In this document: one piece after another, positions 29,153-37,141 of the stretch | Position numbering within the stretch: the stretch's first letter is position 1 | Layout of the letters: each line of letters opens with the position of its first letter | Source: Bacteroidota bacterium | Lineage (GTDB): Bacteria > Bacteroidota > Bacteroidia > Bacteroidales > FEN-979 | Assembly: GCA_026391835.1 (NCBI GenBank) | Contig: JAPLDF010000070.1 | Location: forward strand, 1 to 64,000 | Length of the DNA stretch: 64,000 nt | Reading direction: 5' to 3' | Position numbers and translations under genes: made by a program | Notes under the pieces: model-generated | The model's input: the letters and a program-made list of their open reading frames with translations, nothing else | Told to the model about the DNA's origin: nothing | The model's database searches: none

Positions 29153-30994
29153 TCAGAATCTTACGCCCAAAACACCACCGATCCACATCTGGACCGATGC
29201 ATTTTCGGTGGATTTAAAATAGAAGTCATACGCGGAGAGCCCCCGGCTTGTAGCGCTGGGTTTGCCTTTGGAGAAAACGAAACAGTTGTATGCAGGTCCG
29301 GCAAACATGGCAAAGTGTTTGGCAAACCGATATTCCAGGGAAGGGCTGAACTTCAGTAATAAACCATGATAAACAGTGTCGACCGGATGGTATACGAAGC
29401 CTGCTGAAGCATCGATGCCCATCGATAGCCGCCTGTTCAGGGTGAAAATAGTTCCGATGCCATAGGATCCCTGGAGTTTATAGCTGCTGCCAATTCCAAA
29501 CTGGACAAAATTGTAAAATGTCCTGGTACCTGTTTTAAATGCTAAATTGCCATAAAAAATTTCGTTTCCTGATAGTTCAAACAGGTGATAACCCTTTTGG
29601 ACGTAGCTGAAAAGTCCGATCGGTACTCCCCGCTCAACCGTGTTTGCAACGTTGATGATTCCGAGTTGAACGCCGTGGAGTATGGTTGCATAGTTTATCA
29701 AACCCGCAAGCTGCAGGCCGCTGTTATGCCTGCGGGCAATGTTGATCAGCCCTGCAACCTGAACCCCGTCTACATTTCTGCCATAATTTGCCAGCCCTGC
29801 AATCTGAGTCCTTTTTACATCATAGAAAGTTAGGTTGAGCAATCCTGAAATCTGCCAGCCATCGCAATTGTGGGTGACGATATTGGTAAGTCCGGCGATT
29901 TGTATGCCCTTGATCCTTCCCGGTACGATGTTGACAAGACCGGCAACCTGCAAACCGCGGAGGGTATCCGGAACATAATTGAAGAGCCCGCCAAATTGAA
30001 CTCCGTCGACTTTTTTTAAGTCAATATTGAACAATCCACCCACTTGCCATCCTTTTCCATCGCCTCCCACGATATTTCCAAGCCCACCGATCTGCAGCCC
30101 CTTGATGGAGTTTTTAGTGATATTCAACAAACCGCCAACCTCAACACCATTCAATCCACCTGTGTATCCTGCCAGCAGATTTAATGAAATTTTATTCGTA
30201 ACCGACCCCGTGATCTTCCAGTTGGTACCTATATATGGAAGTACGGAGGCCTGGAACATCCTCGGAGACCTGACTTCCAGGTTTTGTGAATTTACCATTG
30301 TTTCGCGCGGGACAAGCCACCTGACAATTTGCATGCTGTCGGTGCCGGTTTTGGACACTGAACCTTTTATAATATTCATCATCGACAGGTTTTCCTCAGA
30401 TGATCGGAGCAGGATGTCCAACTTTATTTCCGTCCCTTGCTTTGGGAAGACAACCGTATCAGAAAATCCAGTTTTACAGTAGGCCAGGCTTTTGATTTTC
30501 CTTCCTGACGGTATGACAAGTTTGTAATGGCCATTTGCATTCGAGATGGCCGACTTTTTACTGGCAACTTCATAAATGGTGGCGTCCCCGAGCGGAAGAC
30601 GCGAAGATGCCAGAAGGATGGTCCCGGTTACCACAATGTCGGGCAATGACTCTTTTTTTGTTGCAGCAGGTTTGTTACGGATCAGGATTACATGATTCCC
30701 GACTTCCCTGGGAGATACCTCATTGCCCAGGATCTCCCTCAGCAGACTGTTCACCGGGAGATCGTTGGCTTTAAGGTGGACTTTCCTGTCGTCCCTGATC
30801 TGGTCAGCATCATAGGAGAAGCGGAAATGACCTGCTTTCCCGATCTCCCTGAGGGCCACCTCAAGGCTGCAATTCGGAATATCGAGTGTAACCTTCCTCG
30901 AAAGATAATTCGACTGGGCAATCAGCCGGGAGCCAGGCAGAGATAACAGCAATAAGATACACAAGGCTTTAATTATTCTCTTTACTGCACCCAT
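29153..30994 (-). CDS. STN-domain surface-repeat protein, putative sensor of a sigma/anti-sigma system
   Basis: 613 residues. Signal peptide 1-26. Residues about 33-105 form an STN (secretin/TonB short N-terminal) domain: SLEVALREIGKAGHFRFSYD, then a final VILIRNK strand. About 118-195 is a carboxypeptidase-regulatory-like domain (TGTILLASSRLPLGDATIYE). About 283-470 is a run of eleven or so 16-residue repeats (GLQVAGLVNIVPGRIK type). About 480-613 are outer-membrane-like strands ending GVRF. The order STN then regulatory-like domain is exactly that of signalling TonB receptors, but plug and barrel are replaced by the repeat region. The start overlaps the end of the FecR gene by 26 bases, so translation is probably coupled. 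Inferred role: outer-membrane partner of FecR. Confidence 0.82.
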   Translation of the reverse strand: MGAVKRIIKALCILLLLSLPGSRLIAQSNYLSRKVTLDIPNCSLEVALREIGKAGHFRFSYDADQIRDDRKVHLKANDLPVNSLLREILGNEVSPREVGNHVILIRNKPAATKKESLPDIVVTGTILLASSRLPLGDATIYEVASKKSAISNANGHYKLVIPSGRKIKSLAYCKTGFSDTVVFPKQGTEIKLDILLRSSEENLSMMNIIKGSVSKTGTDSMQIVRWLVPRETMVNSQNLEVRSPRMFQASVLPYIGTNWKITGSVTNKISLNLLAGYTGGLNGVEVGGLLNITKNSIKGLQIGGLGNIVGGDGKGWQVGGLFNIDLKKVDGVQFGGLFNYVPDTLRGLQVAGLVNIVPGRIKGIQIAGLTNIVTHNCDGWQISGLLNLTFYDVKRTQIAGLANYGRNVDGVQVAGLINIARRHNSGLQLAGLINYATILHGVQLGIINVANTVERGVPIGLFSYVQKGYHLFELSGNEIFYGNLAFKTGTRTFYNFVQFGIGSSYKLQGSYGIGTIFTLNRRLSMGIDASAGFVYHPVDTVYHGLLLKFSPSLEYRFAKHFAMFAGPAYNCFVFSKGKPSATSRGLSAYDFYFKSTENASVQMWIGGVLGVRF

Positions 30995-32045
30995 GGCCTG
31001 TTAAATGAAAATTGTTTCCACGCGAATTCAGTGTCATGTTGAAAGAAGCAGCGATAACTGAAAGGATCCTGTCGACTGGTTCGTCCACAAAGGTGGCGCT
31101 GATCCTGCAATCCAGGATAGCCGGGTCGCTGAAACTAATATTCGCGGAATAATATTTTCTAAGGTATCCAAAAACTTCCGAAAGGGGAGTACGGCTGAAA
31201 TCAAGTGTCCGGTTGGCCCAGAAGAGCCTATCGGCAGATGATGTCCCGGTTCGCACAGGTTGCACGGCCCCATGGTTGAGTATCCCGTTTTCTCCTGTGT
31301 TAAGGATCAGCGCAGCGGTATCACCCGACCGTTTGTCAATGCTGAAAAGCAACACACGTCCCTCGGTCACTGAAACCGAAACATCCATTCCGGCCACTGT
31401 GACGGAGTTCCCGGCCTTTACCGGGAGCATTGAGATACTGAAGGTTGTCCCCAGCACCAGGATGCCTGCATTACCGGCATGCACGACAAACGGATGTGCT
31501 TTGTTGTGTTTTACTTCGAAAAAGGCTGTCCCTGTGAGTTTTACCTCCCTGGTTTTATTGCTGAATACTTCAGGAAACACAAGCGTTGAATTTTTGTTGA
31601 GAGCCACCAGCGTGCCATCCGGCAGGGTGTCGTGAACGACCACCGTGCCGCTGGTCAGCTCAATTTGTTTTACCGGTTTTCCAAGCAGCCGGTAGATGCT
31701 GTAAATTCCAACCAGCACAATGATCATGGCGGCTGCACCCAGGAGATAGGCGCCGATACGCCTCCTGGTGATTTTCCTGCTGATACCTGCCGAAAGTTCC
31801 ACATTTTCGGACTGTTCGATCCTTGCCGACATTTTAAGCCAAGCTGCATCCACGTCAACAGCCACAGGGGCAGGGGATAGCTTGCCCGCCTCCAGCCACA
31901 ACGACTCCAGGCGGTCCAGGTATCTCCTGTTCGCTTTGTCGGCATTCAGCCAGGCTTCTACAGCAGTGCTTAATTCCTTATCCGCATTTCCTAGAAGGTA
32001 CTGAAGCAGTAAATGTTCGTCGATATCTTGCTGGTTTTGATTCAT
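30969..32045 (-). CDS. FecR-family anti-sigma factor with DUF4974-like tail
   Basis: 358 residues from the ATG at 32045. Residues 1-95 are the cytoplasmic sigma-binding part. One membrane segment lies at about 97-121 (LLGAAAMIIVLVGIYSIY). A FecR domain follows at about 126-225 (LPDGTLVALNKNSTLVFPE, then VKLTGTAFFEV). The C-terminal 80 residues (TPLSEVFGYLRKYYSANISF) match the DUF4974/STN-like tail usual in Bacteroidota. In the family, FecR holds or activates its ECF sigma factor in response to an outer-membrane protein STN domain. It lies between the sigma gene (189-base gap with a repeat array) and the STN repeat-protein gene (26-base overlap). Confidence 0.92.
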   Translation of the reverse strand: MNQNQQDIDEHLLLQYLLGNADKELSTAVEAWLNADKANRRYLDRLESLWLEAGKLSPAPVAVDVDAAWLKMSARIEQSENVELSAGISRKITRRRIGAYLLGAAAMIIVLVGIYSIYRLLGKPVKQIELTSGTVVVHDTLPDGTLVALNKNSTLVFPEVFSNKTREVKLTGTAFFEVKHNKAHPFVVHAGNAGILVLGTTFSISMLPVKAGNSVTVAGMDVSVSVTEGRVLLFSIDKRSGDTAALILNTGENGILNHGAVQPVRTGTSSADRLFWANRTLDFSRTPLSEVFGYLRKYYSANISFSDPAILDCRISATFVDEPVDRILSVIAASFNMTLNSRGNNFHLTGHGCSKENN

Positions 32046-32122
32046 ATTCGTATATTGTGAAGACAACCCTGTATGCCAATACCCCCATCATCCTGAAAAA
32101 TAATTTCCAACGACTGCACTAT

Positions 32123-32233
32123 CCGCCCGTCCGCCCGTCCGCCCGTCCGCCTGTCCGCCCGTCCGCCTGTCCGCCCGTCCGCCCGTCCGCCCGTCCGCCT
32201 GTCCGCCTGTCCGCCCGTCCGCCTGTCCGCCCG
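32123..32233. repeat. GC-rich 8-bp tandem array between sigma and anti-sigma genes
   Basis: Thirteen full units of CCGCCCGT or CCGCCTGT plus a partial one (32123-32226 and on to 32233). The only difference between units is C or T at one position. On the minus (transcribed) strand the array starts directly after the sigma-factor stop codon at 32235-32237. It reads open in several frames but I do not consider it coding. It could set the transcript ratio or spacing between the sigma and FecR genes. Confidence 0.9.
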
Positions 32234-32234
32234 C

Positions 32235-32813
32235 CTACTTCCCAAAAACATCATAAAAGAACAAAATCAGCCATGGCAAATAATCTGATAATTCCGTCCT
32301 AAGTGTCTTCAGTGCTTTACCCATCTGGTTTTCCACCGTTTTCACAGAAATATTTAATTTTTCAGCGATTTGATTGTATGTCAACCCATCATACCGGCTC
32401 AGGATAAACACCCTGCGCCGTTCCAGCGGCAAGCGGTCAATGGCCTCCCTGATCTTTTGTTCAAGTTCCGATAGGATCATAATATCCTCCTGCGAGCGTT
32501 GGGTGGCTTCCCCCTGCCGCTCGCGGAACGACTTATATTCATCCCTGACATTGAGATGTTTCAGGATATTTAAACAACCATTACGCACTGCCCTGTATAG
32601 GTAGCTCCGCACCGACGACTCGATGGCCAGCGTATTGCGGCAGGTCCATATCCTGAACATCACCTCCTGCACCACCTCCTCCGCTGCGTCCTTATCTCTC
32701 AGGAAGCCATTGGCATAGGCGCACAAGGGACTGTAGTGGGTTTTAAAAAGAACCTCAAAATCAGCCTTTGATTTAATTTGTAAAGAATCGCCGGGGACAG
32801 TTGCAGTATTCAA
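32235..32813 (-). CDS. ECF sigma factor (Bacteroidota FecI-like)
   Basis: 192 residues. Start TTG at 32813: there is no ATG in frame before residue 52, and the -7 box lies 22 bases upstream. Region 2 spans about 20-90 (FEVLFKTHYSPLCAYA, then AAEEVVQEVMFRIW), region 4 about 125-180 (LPLERRRVFILSRYDGLTY, NISVKTVENQMGKAL). It directs RNA polymerase to target promoters once released by its anti-sigma factor, FecR, encoded just downstream. First gene of a six-gene run extending to 24774. The stop codon abuts the 8-bp repeat array. Confidence 0.93.
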   Translation of the reverse strand: MNTATVPGDSLQIKSKADFEVLFKTHYSPLCAYANGFLRDKDAAEEVVQEVMFRIWTCRNTLAIESSVRSYLYRAVRNGCLNILKHLNVRDEYKSFRERQGEATQRSQEDIMILSELEQKIREAIDRLPLERRRVFILSRYDGLTYNQIAEKLNISVKTVENQMGKALKTLRTELSDYLPWLILFFYDVFGK

Positions 32814-32835
32814 TGGATGATAGTTTCTTTAGATG

Positions 32836-32843
32836 CAAACGTA
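32836..32843 (-). promoter_or_regulatory. -7 box of the sigma/anti-sigma operon
   Basis: Minus strand TACGTTTG, a full TAnnTTTG match, 22 bases before the TTG start at 32813. No convincing -33 box is visible. Confidence 0.5.
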
Positions 32844-32912
32844 CAAAAATGATTGCACACATATCAGGGTAAGAACATCGGTCTGCAATAATCAGAATTG
32901 GTAATAAAATTG

Positions 32913-32920
32913 TAGCTTTG
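32913..32920 (+). promoter_or_regulatory. -7 box of the osmC gene
   Basis: TAGCTTTG matches TAnnTTTG and lies 18 bases before the ATG at 32939. It is back to back with the sigma-operon -7 box (69 bases apart). Confidence 0.5.
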
Positions 32921-32938
32921 CACCATAAAAAATCAGCT

Positions 32939-33334
32939 ATGCCAATTGAAATCGTTTTCGACGGAAATAAAAAAGTTAATGCAGTGATCGATGGTTTTAC
33001 AGTAAAAACAGATCAGGCCATTCAATCGGGCGGAGAAAATTCTGCCCCAACCCCATTCAACTTGTTTTTAGCATCGCTTGGGACTTGTGCGGGTATCTAT
33101 GTCAAGGGTTTTTGTGATCAGCGCGGAATCAACACAGACGAAATGCGGATCAGCATGGATTATATTTATGATCCGGTTCAGAAAATGGTTGCAAAATTCA
33201 TCCTGCTGATTCATGTCCCGTCCGATTTTCCTGAACAATACGATGCTGCAGTCATCAAAACGGCTTCCCTGTGTGCCGTGAAGAGGCACCTGAACCCCTC
33301 TATCGAGAATGAAATCACCATCATACGGAAATAG
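32939..33334 (+). CDS. OsmC-family protein
   Basis: 131 residues from the ATG at 32939; a longer reading would start inside the -7 box. It shows the OsmC/YhfA fold signatures: FDGNKKVNAVIDGFTV at the start, SAPTPFNLFLASLGTCAGIYV with the first conserved Cys, and TASLCAVKRHL with the second. In the family this Cys pair reduces organic hydroperoxides, though YhfA-type members are less well defined. Cytoplasmic. Single gene with its own -7 box; 128 bases without recognisable features separate it from the next gene. Confidence 0.88.
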   Translation: MPIEIVFDGNKKVNAVIDGFTVKTDQAIQSGGENSAPTPFNLFLASLGTCAGIYVKGFCDQRGINTDEMRISMDYIYDPVQKMVAKFILLIHVPSDFPEQYDAAVIKTASLCAVKRHLNPSIENEITIIRK

Positions 33335-33462
33335 AAACCGGCATGCATCTCCATTTGAAAAACACAATCCTCAAGGGTTAAATACTTACTTCCGGCGTGA
33401 TGACACCAGGATGCACTGCGTTATGAACCTTCTCCCGACAACAATTCAAATCTATATAACTT

Positions 33463-34647
33463 ATGAAACACAAACCATCCGGATTTAACTCCACGCTCGT
33501 TCACGGAACCGGCCAGAAAGACCCATTGGGTAGCGTGATCACCCCAATCTATCAAACTTCAACATTTGCATTTAAAAACGCCGATCATGGTGCAGCATGC
33601 TTTGCCGGCGAAAGCGATGGGTATATATACACACGTATTGGGAATCCTACCGTACGTGACCTCGAAAAAACCATTGCGGCGCTCGAGCATGGTTTCGATG
33701 GCATCGGGTGTTCCTCAGGGATGGGTGCAGTAAGCACAGTTTACATGGCATTCCTGGGCGCTGGAAAACATATCCTGAGCCACAATGCTGTTTATGGGCC
33801 TGCCCGCGGGCTTATTGAAGGGACCTTCTCTAAATTCGGTGTTGAATCAACCTATGTCGATACAACTGACCTTGAACAGGTCAGGGCTGCAATCCAGCCA
33901 AATACGGCCCTGATTTATCTTGAAACACCTGCCAATCCCACCATTGGAATTTCAGATATTCCGGCAATTTGCGAACTTGCCCACGCGCACAACATCCCTG
34001 TTTGCGTCGACAACACTTTTTGCAGTCCTTACCTGCAGAATCCGCTTGACCAGGGGGCCGATATCGTGCTGCATTCGCTCACCAAATTTCTCAATGGTCA
34101 TGCCGATATCGTTGGCGGGATCATCGTCACCAAAACCGAGGCCGATTATAAGAAAGTACGTCCGGTCATGGTTACCATGGGTTGCAACATGGACCCACAC
34201 CAGGCATTCCTCACACGCCGTGGATTGAAAACCATGGGAATACGCATCGACCGTGCACAGGAAAACTCCATGAAGGTTGCCCTGTTCCTAGAATCGCATC
34301 CTAAAATTGACTGGATCGTCTACCCTGGACTCAAATCACACCCCCAGTATGAACTTGGCAGGCGCCTGATGCGCGGACCGGGAGCCATGATGAGTTTTGG
34401 CTTGAAAGGCGGGCTCGAAGCCGGCAAGAAACTTATGGACAGCGTTCAGCTTTGCGTTTTAGCGGTATCGCTGGGTGGCATCGAAACACTGATTCAGCAT
34501 CCGGCCTCCATGACACACAGTAAATTATCGGCCGCTGCCAAGAAGGAAGGTGGAATCAGTGATGAACTGGTAAGGCTTTCTATCGGGATCGAAGAGGTGG
34601 AAGATATTATCGCTGATTTGTCACAGGCTTTGGACCAGATAAATTAA
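33463..34647 (+). CDS. Cys/Met-metabolism PLP enzyme (methionine/cystathionine gamma-lyase type)
   Basis: 394 residues, full length for the family. Landmarks: YTRIGNPTVRDLE, SSGMGAVSTV, the DNTFCSPYLQNPL segment with the PLP-binding Asp, and the Schiff-base lysine in HSLTKFLNGH (about Lys208). The family cleaves or forms C-S bonds (cystathionine, methionine, homocysteine). The loop that carries the diagnostic Cys of methionine gamma-lyase (YGCT) reads VYGPARG here, so methionine gamma-lyase activity is doubtful. A cystathionine lyase or O-acylhomoserine-type role is as likely. No neighbour decides the pathway. Confidence 0.85.
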   Translation: MKHKPSGFNSTLVHGTGQKDPLGSVITPIYQTSTFAFKNADHGAACFAGESDGYIYTRIGNPTVRDLEKTIAALEHGFDGIGCSSGMGAVSTVYMAFLGAGKHILSHNAVYGPARGLIEGTFSKFGVESTYVDTTDLEQVRAAIQPNTALIYLETPANPTIGISDIPAICELAHAHNIPVCVDNTFCSPYLQNPLDQGADIVLHSLTKFLNGHADIVGGIIVTKTEADYKKVRPVMVTMGCNMDPHQAFLTRRGLKTMGIRIDRAQENSMKVALFLESHPKIDWIVYPGLKSHPQYELGRRLMRGPGAMMSFGLKGGLEAGKKLMDSVQLCVLAVSLGGIETLIQHPASMTHSKLSAAAKKEGGISDELVRLSIGIEEVEDIIADLSQALDQIN

Positions 34648-34723
34648 TAATAAAGGGAAACGTTCTCAGTAAAGATTAAGGGCTTGAATGCATGTATAAA
34701 TGTGATTAAGCGATTAATAATCA

Positions 34724-37033
34724 ATGATACCTTCAATCCGAAAACGGTTGCGATCAGTTTCTTTATTTTTTATTTTCTTATTTTTAGTTTTTAATACTGT
34801 TTCTGCCCAGCGGGTGGCGCTTGTGCTTAGTGGCGGAGCAGCCAAAGGGGGGGCGCACATCGGCGTGCTGCGTGCCCTCGAAGAAAACCATATTCCCATA
34901 AATTACATTGTAGGAACCTCGATTGGTGCGGTCGTCGGAGGGATGTATGCTGCAGGCTATTCGCCTGATGAGATTGAAAAACTGATGAATTCTGTAGCTT
35001 TCCAGCGTTGGGCTTCCGGGGTCATGGATACCAGGTATGTGTACTATTATCGCAAGGAAGATCCGAATGCATCCTGGATCAGCACCAGTTTTGATTTTGC
35101 AAAAAAACTGTCATCCATTCTGCCTGCCCAACTTTTCAAGACGTATGATATTGATTTTCAGATCATGCAGATGATGTCGCCGGCAAATGCACTTGCCGGG
35201 GGAGATTTTAACAAGCTTATGGTGCCATTCCGTTGTGTGGTTTCCGACATTGACACCACCGCTCAAATGATCATCCGCAGCGGGGATCTGGGTACCGCGG
35301 TGCGCGGATCAATGAGCCTGCCACTGGTTTTTCCGCCGGTGGTTATCAACAATAAACTGGTATACGATGGCGGGATGTACAACAATTTCCCCTGTGATGT
35401 CGCAGTGCTTGATTTTCAGCCTGATGTGATCATTGGAAGCCGTGTGGCACAAAGGTATCAGAAACCTGACATGGATGATATGGTATCCCAGTTGCTTACC
35501 ATGCTGATGGAGCGGCAAAGTGACACCATTGTTTATGCCGCTTCGGTGATGATTGTTCCAAACATTCCTGCCGTCAATCTCCTTGATTTTTCACAAACAG
35601 CCTTGCTTGCCGACAGTGGGTACGCAGCAACCATACGGAAAATACCTGCAATCAGGAAACTTGTAAAAGACAGTGTAAGCGATGAATTGATCAGGCAGCG
35701 CCGTTTGGAATTTAACAACCGGAAACCGTTGCTGTACTTTGACTCAATTCATACAACGGGTCTTAGTAAAGCACAGTCGGCCTATGTTGGTCATAAATTT
35801 AAGCATGGGAAGAAAACAATATCAGTTGAGGAACTTCGCCTGGAATATTTCAGGTTAATCGATGAGGGATTCATTAAAAGTATTTTCCCGGTAGCCAGGC
35901 TCAATGAAAAAACCGGCTTTTTTGATCTCTACCTCGATATCAAAAAAACCAATAAGTTTGGTGCCCAGTTTGGCGGAAATTTTTCATTGGGCAACCACAG
36001 CGAAGCATTCCTGGAACTGCAGTACAAATATTTATGGACAAAAGCTCTGCGGTTTTTTGCCAATGGATATTTTGGCAAGGTTTACAGTTCTGCCAAGGCA
36101 GGAGGCAGGATTGACTTTAATTCAAAAACCCCATGGTTTCTCGAAGCAAATTATACTTACAACCATTTTAACTACTTTAAGAACGCAAGTTTTTTCTTTG
36201 ATGATAAAATACCAAATTACATCATCGAGAGTGAATATTTTGGTGATATAAAAACCGGGATCCCGGTTACCAATACCGGAAAACTCTCGCTTGGAATGAC
36301 ATATGCCTTTACCAATGATAAGTATTACCAGGATAACATTTTTACCCGCACCGATACAGCCGACCAGACGTCCTTCTATTTCTTTTCTCCAACAGTTTGT
36401 TTTGACCTGAACAGTTTGAACAGAAAGCAATTTCCGAATGCTGGGGTGCGTTTGAAACTCACGCTGTCATACATCAACGGAAAAGAGGGGATGGTACCAG
36501 GTTCAACTGCCTTATACAAAACACAGACCGTCGATTACCATGACTGGTTCAAGGTTCACCTGCTATATGATAATTTCTTTGAATCACTGGGCCCTCTGAA
36601 GTTCGGATTTTATGCTGAAGGCGTGCTTTCCAACCAGCCGCTGTTTTCAAATTACACTTCCAGTTTGCTATATGCTTCTGCATTTCAGCCCATTCCTGAA
36701 TCGCAGGTATATTTCCTGCCTGCTTTCAGGGCTACAAACTATGCCGCGGCCGGATTGAAGATCGTGGCCCAGGTTTACAAAAAAGTAGAATACAGGATTG
36801 AAGGTTATATATTTCAGCCATACCGTGAAATTCTTGAGAATCCAATTGATTTCACGGCCTATTTCGGGCCGAAATTTTCGAACCGTTCCTATATGGCATC
36901 AACGTCTTTGGGATACAACAGTCCGCTTGGCCCCATCAGCATCAGTGTAAATTATTACGACAGGATGCCTGATCAGTTTACCATTAATTTTAATTTCGGT
37001 TATATCATCTTCAATAAAAGGGCGATGCCATAA
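34724..37033 (+). CDS. Patatin-like phospholipase fused to POTRA and outer-membrane barrel (PlpD-like)
   Basis: 769 residues. Signal peptide 1-28 (NTVSAQ). Patatin domain at about 30-300: oxyanion loop SGGAAKGGAHIG, lipase box GTSIG with nucleophile Ser near residue 66, and the catalytic Asp in DGGMYNNFP near 216. A POTRA-like segment at about 330-400 is followed by a BamA/Omp85-type 16-strand barrel ending in FNFGYIIFNKRAMP. This domain order is that of type Vd autotransporters such as PlpD: the barrel delivers the phospholipase to the surface. Serine-Asp dyad intact. Monocistronic as far as spacing shows. Confidence 0.9.
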   Translation: MIPSIRKRLRSVSLFFIFLFLVFNTVSAQRVALVLSGGAAKGGAHIGVLRALEENHIPINYIVGTSIGAVVGGMYAAGYSPDEIEKLMNSVAFQRWASGVMDTRYVYYYRKEDPNASWISTSFDFAKKLSSILPAQLFKTYDIDFQIMQMMSPANALAGGDFNKLMVPFRCVVSDIDTTAQMIIRSGDLGTAVRGSMSLPLVFPPVVINNKLVYDGGMYNNFPCDVAVLDFQPDVIIGSRVAQRYQKPDMDDMVSQLLTMLMERQSDTIVYAASVMIVPNIPAVNLLDFSQTALLADSGYAATIRKIPAIRKLVKDSVSDELIRQRRLEFNNRKPLLYFDSIHTTGLSKAQSAYVGHKFKHGKKTISVEELRLEYFRLIDEGFIKSIFPVARLNEKTGFFDLYLDIKKTNKFGAQFGGNFSLGNHSEAFLELQYKYLWTKALRFFANGYFGKVYSSAKAGGRIDFNSKTPWFLEANYTYNHFNYFKNASFFFDDKIPNYIIESEYFGDIKTGIPVTNTGKLSLGMTYAFTNDKYYQDNIFTRTDTADQTSFYFFSPTVCFDLNSLNRKQFPNAGVRLKLTLSYINGKEGMVPGSTALYKTQTVDYHDWFKVHLLYDNFFESLGPLKFGFYAEGVLSNQPLFSNYTSSLLYASAFQPIPESQVYFLPAFRATNYAAAGLKIVAQVYKKVEYRIEGYIFQPYREILENPIDFTAYFGPKFSNRSYMASTSLGYNSPLGPISISVNYYDRMPDQFTINFNFGYIIFNKRAMP

Positions 37034-37058
37034 ATTACGCACAAATGGAAATAATTTG

Positions 37059-37066
37059 TACTTTTG
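37059..37066 (+). promoter_or_regulatory. -7 box of the DUF349 gene
   Basis: TACTTTTG matches TAnnTTTG, 76 bases before the ATG at 37142. Confidence 0.4.
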
Positions 37067-37141
37067 CTGTCTTAACGATTCATTTTAACCGGCAATTGTC
37101 GGACGCTACTGAATGTAATATATAACGGATATTAACTTCTA

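Noticed and set aside
32042-32302. Arg/Gly- or Pro-rich open frames across the 8-bp array at 32123
   Set aside because: They consist almost only of translated repeat units, have no start signals and would overlap the sigma gene end.
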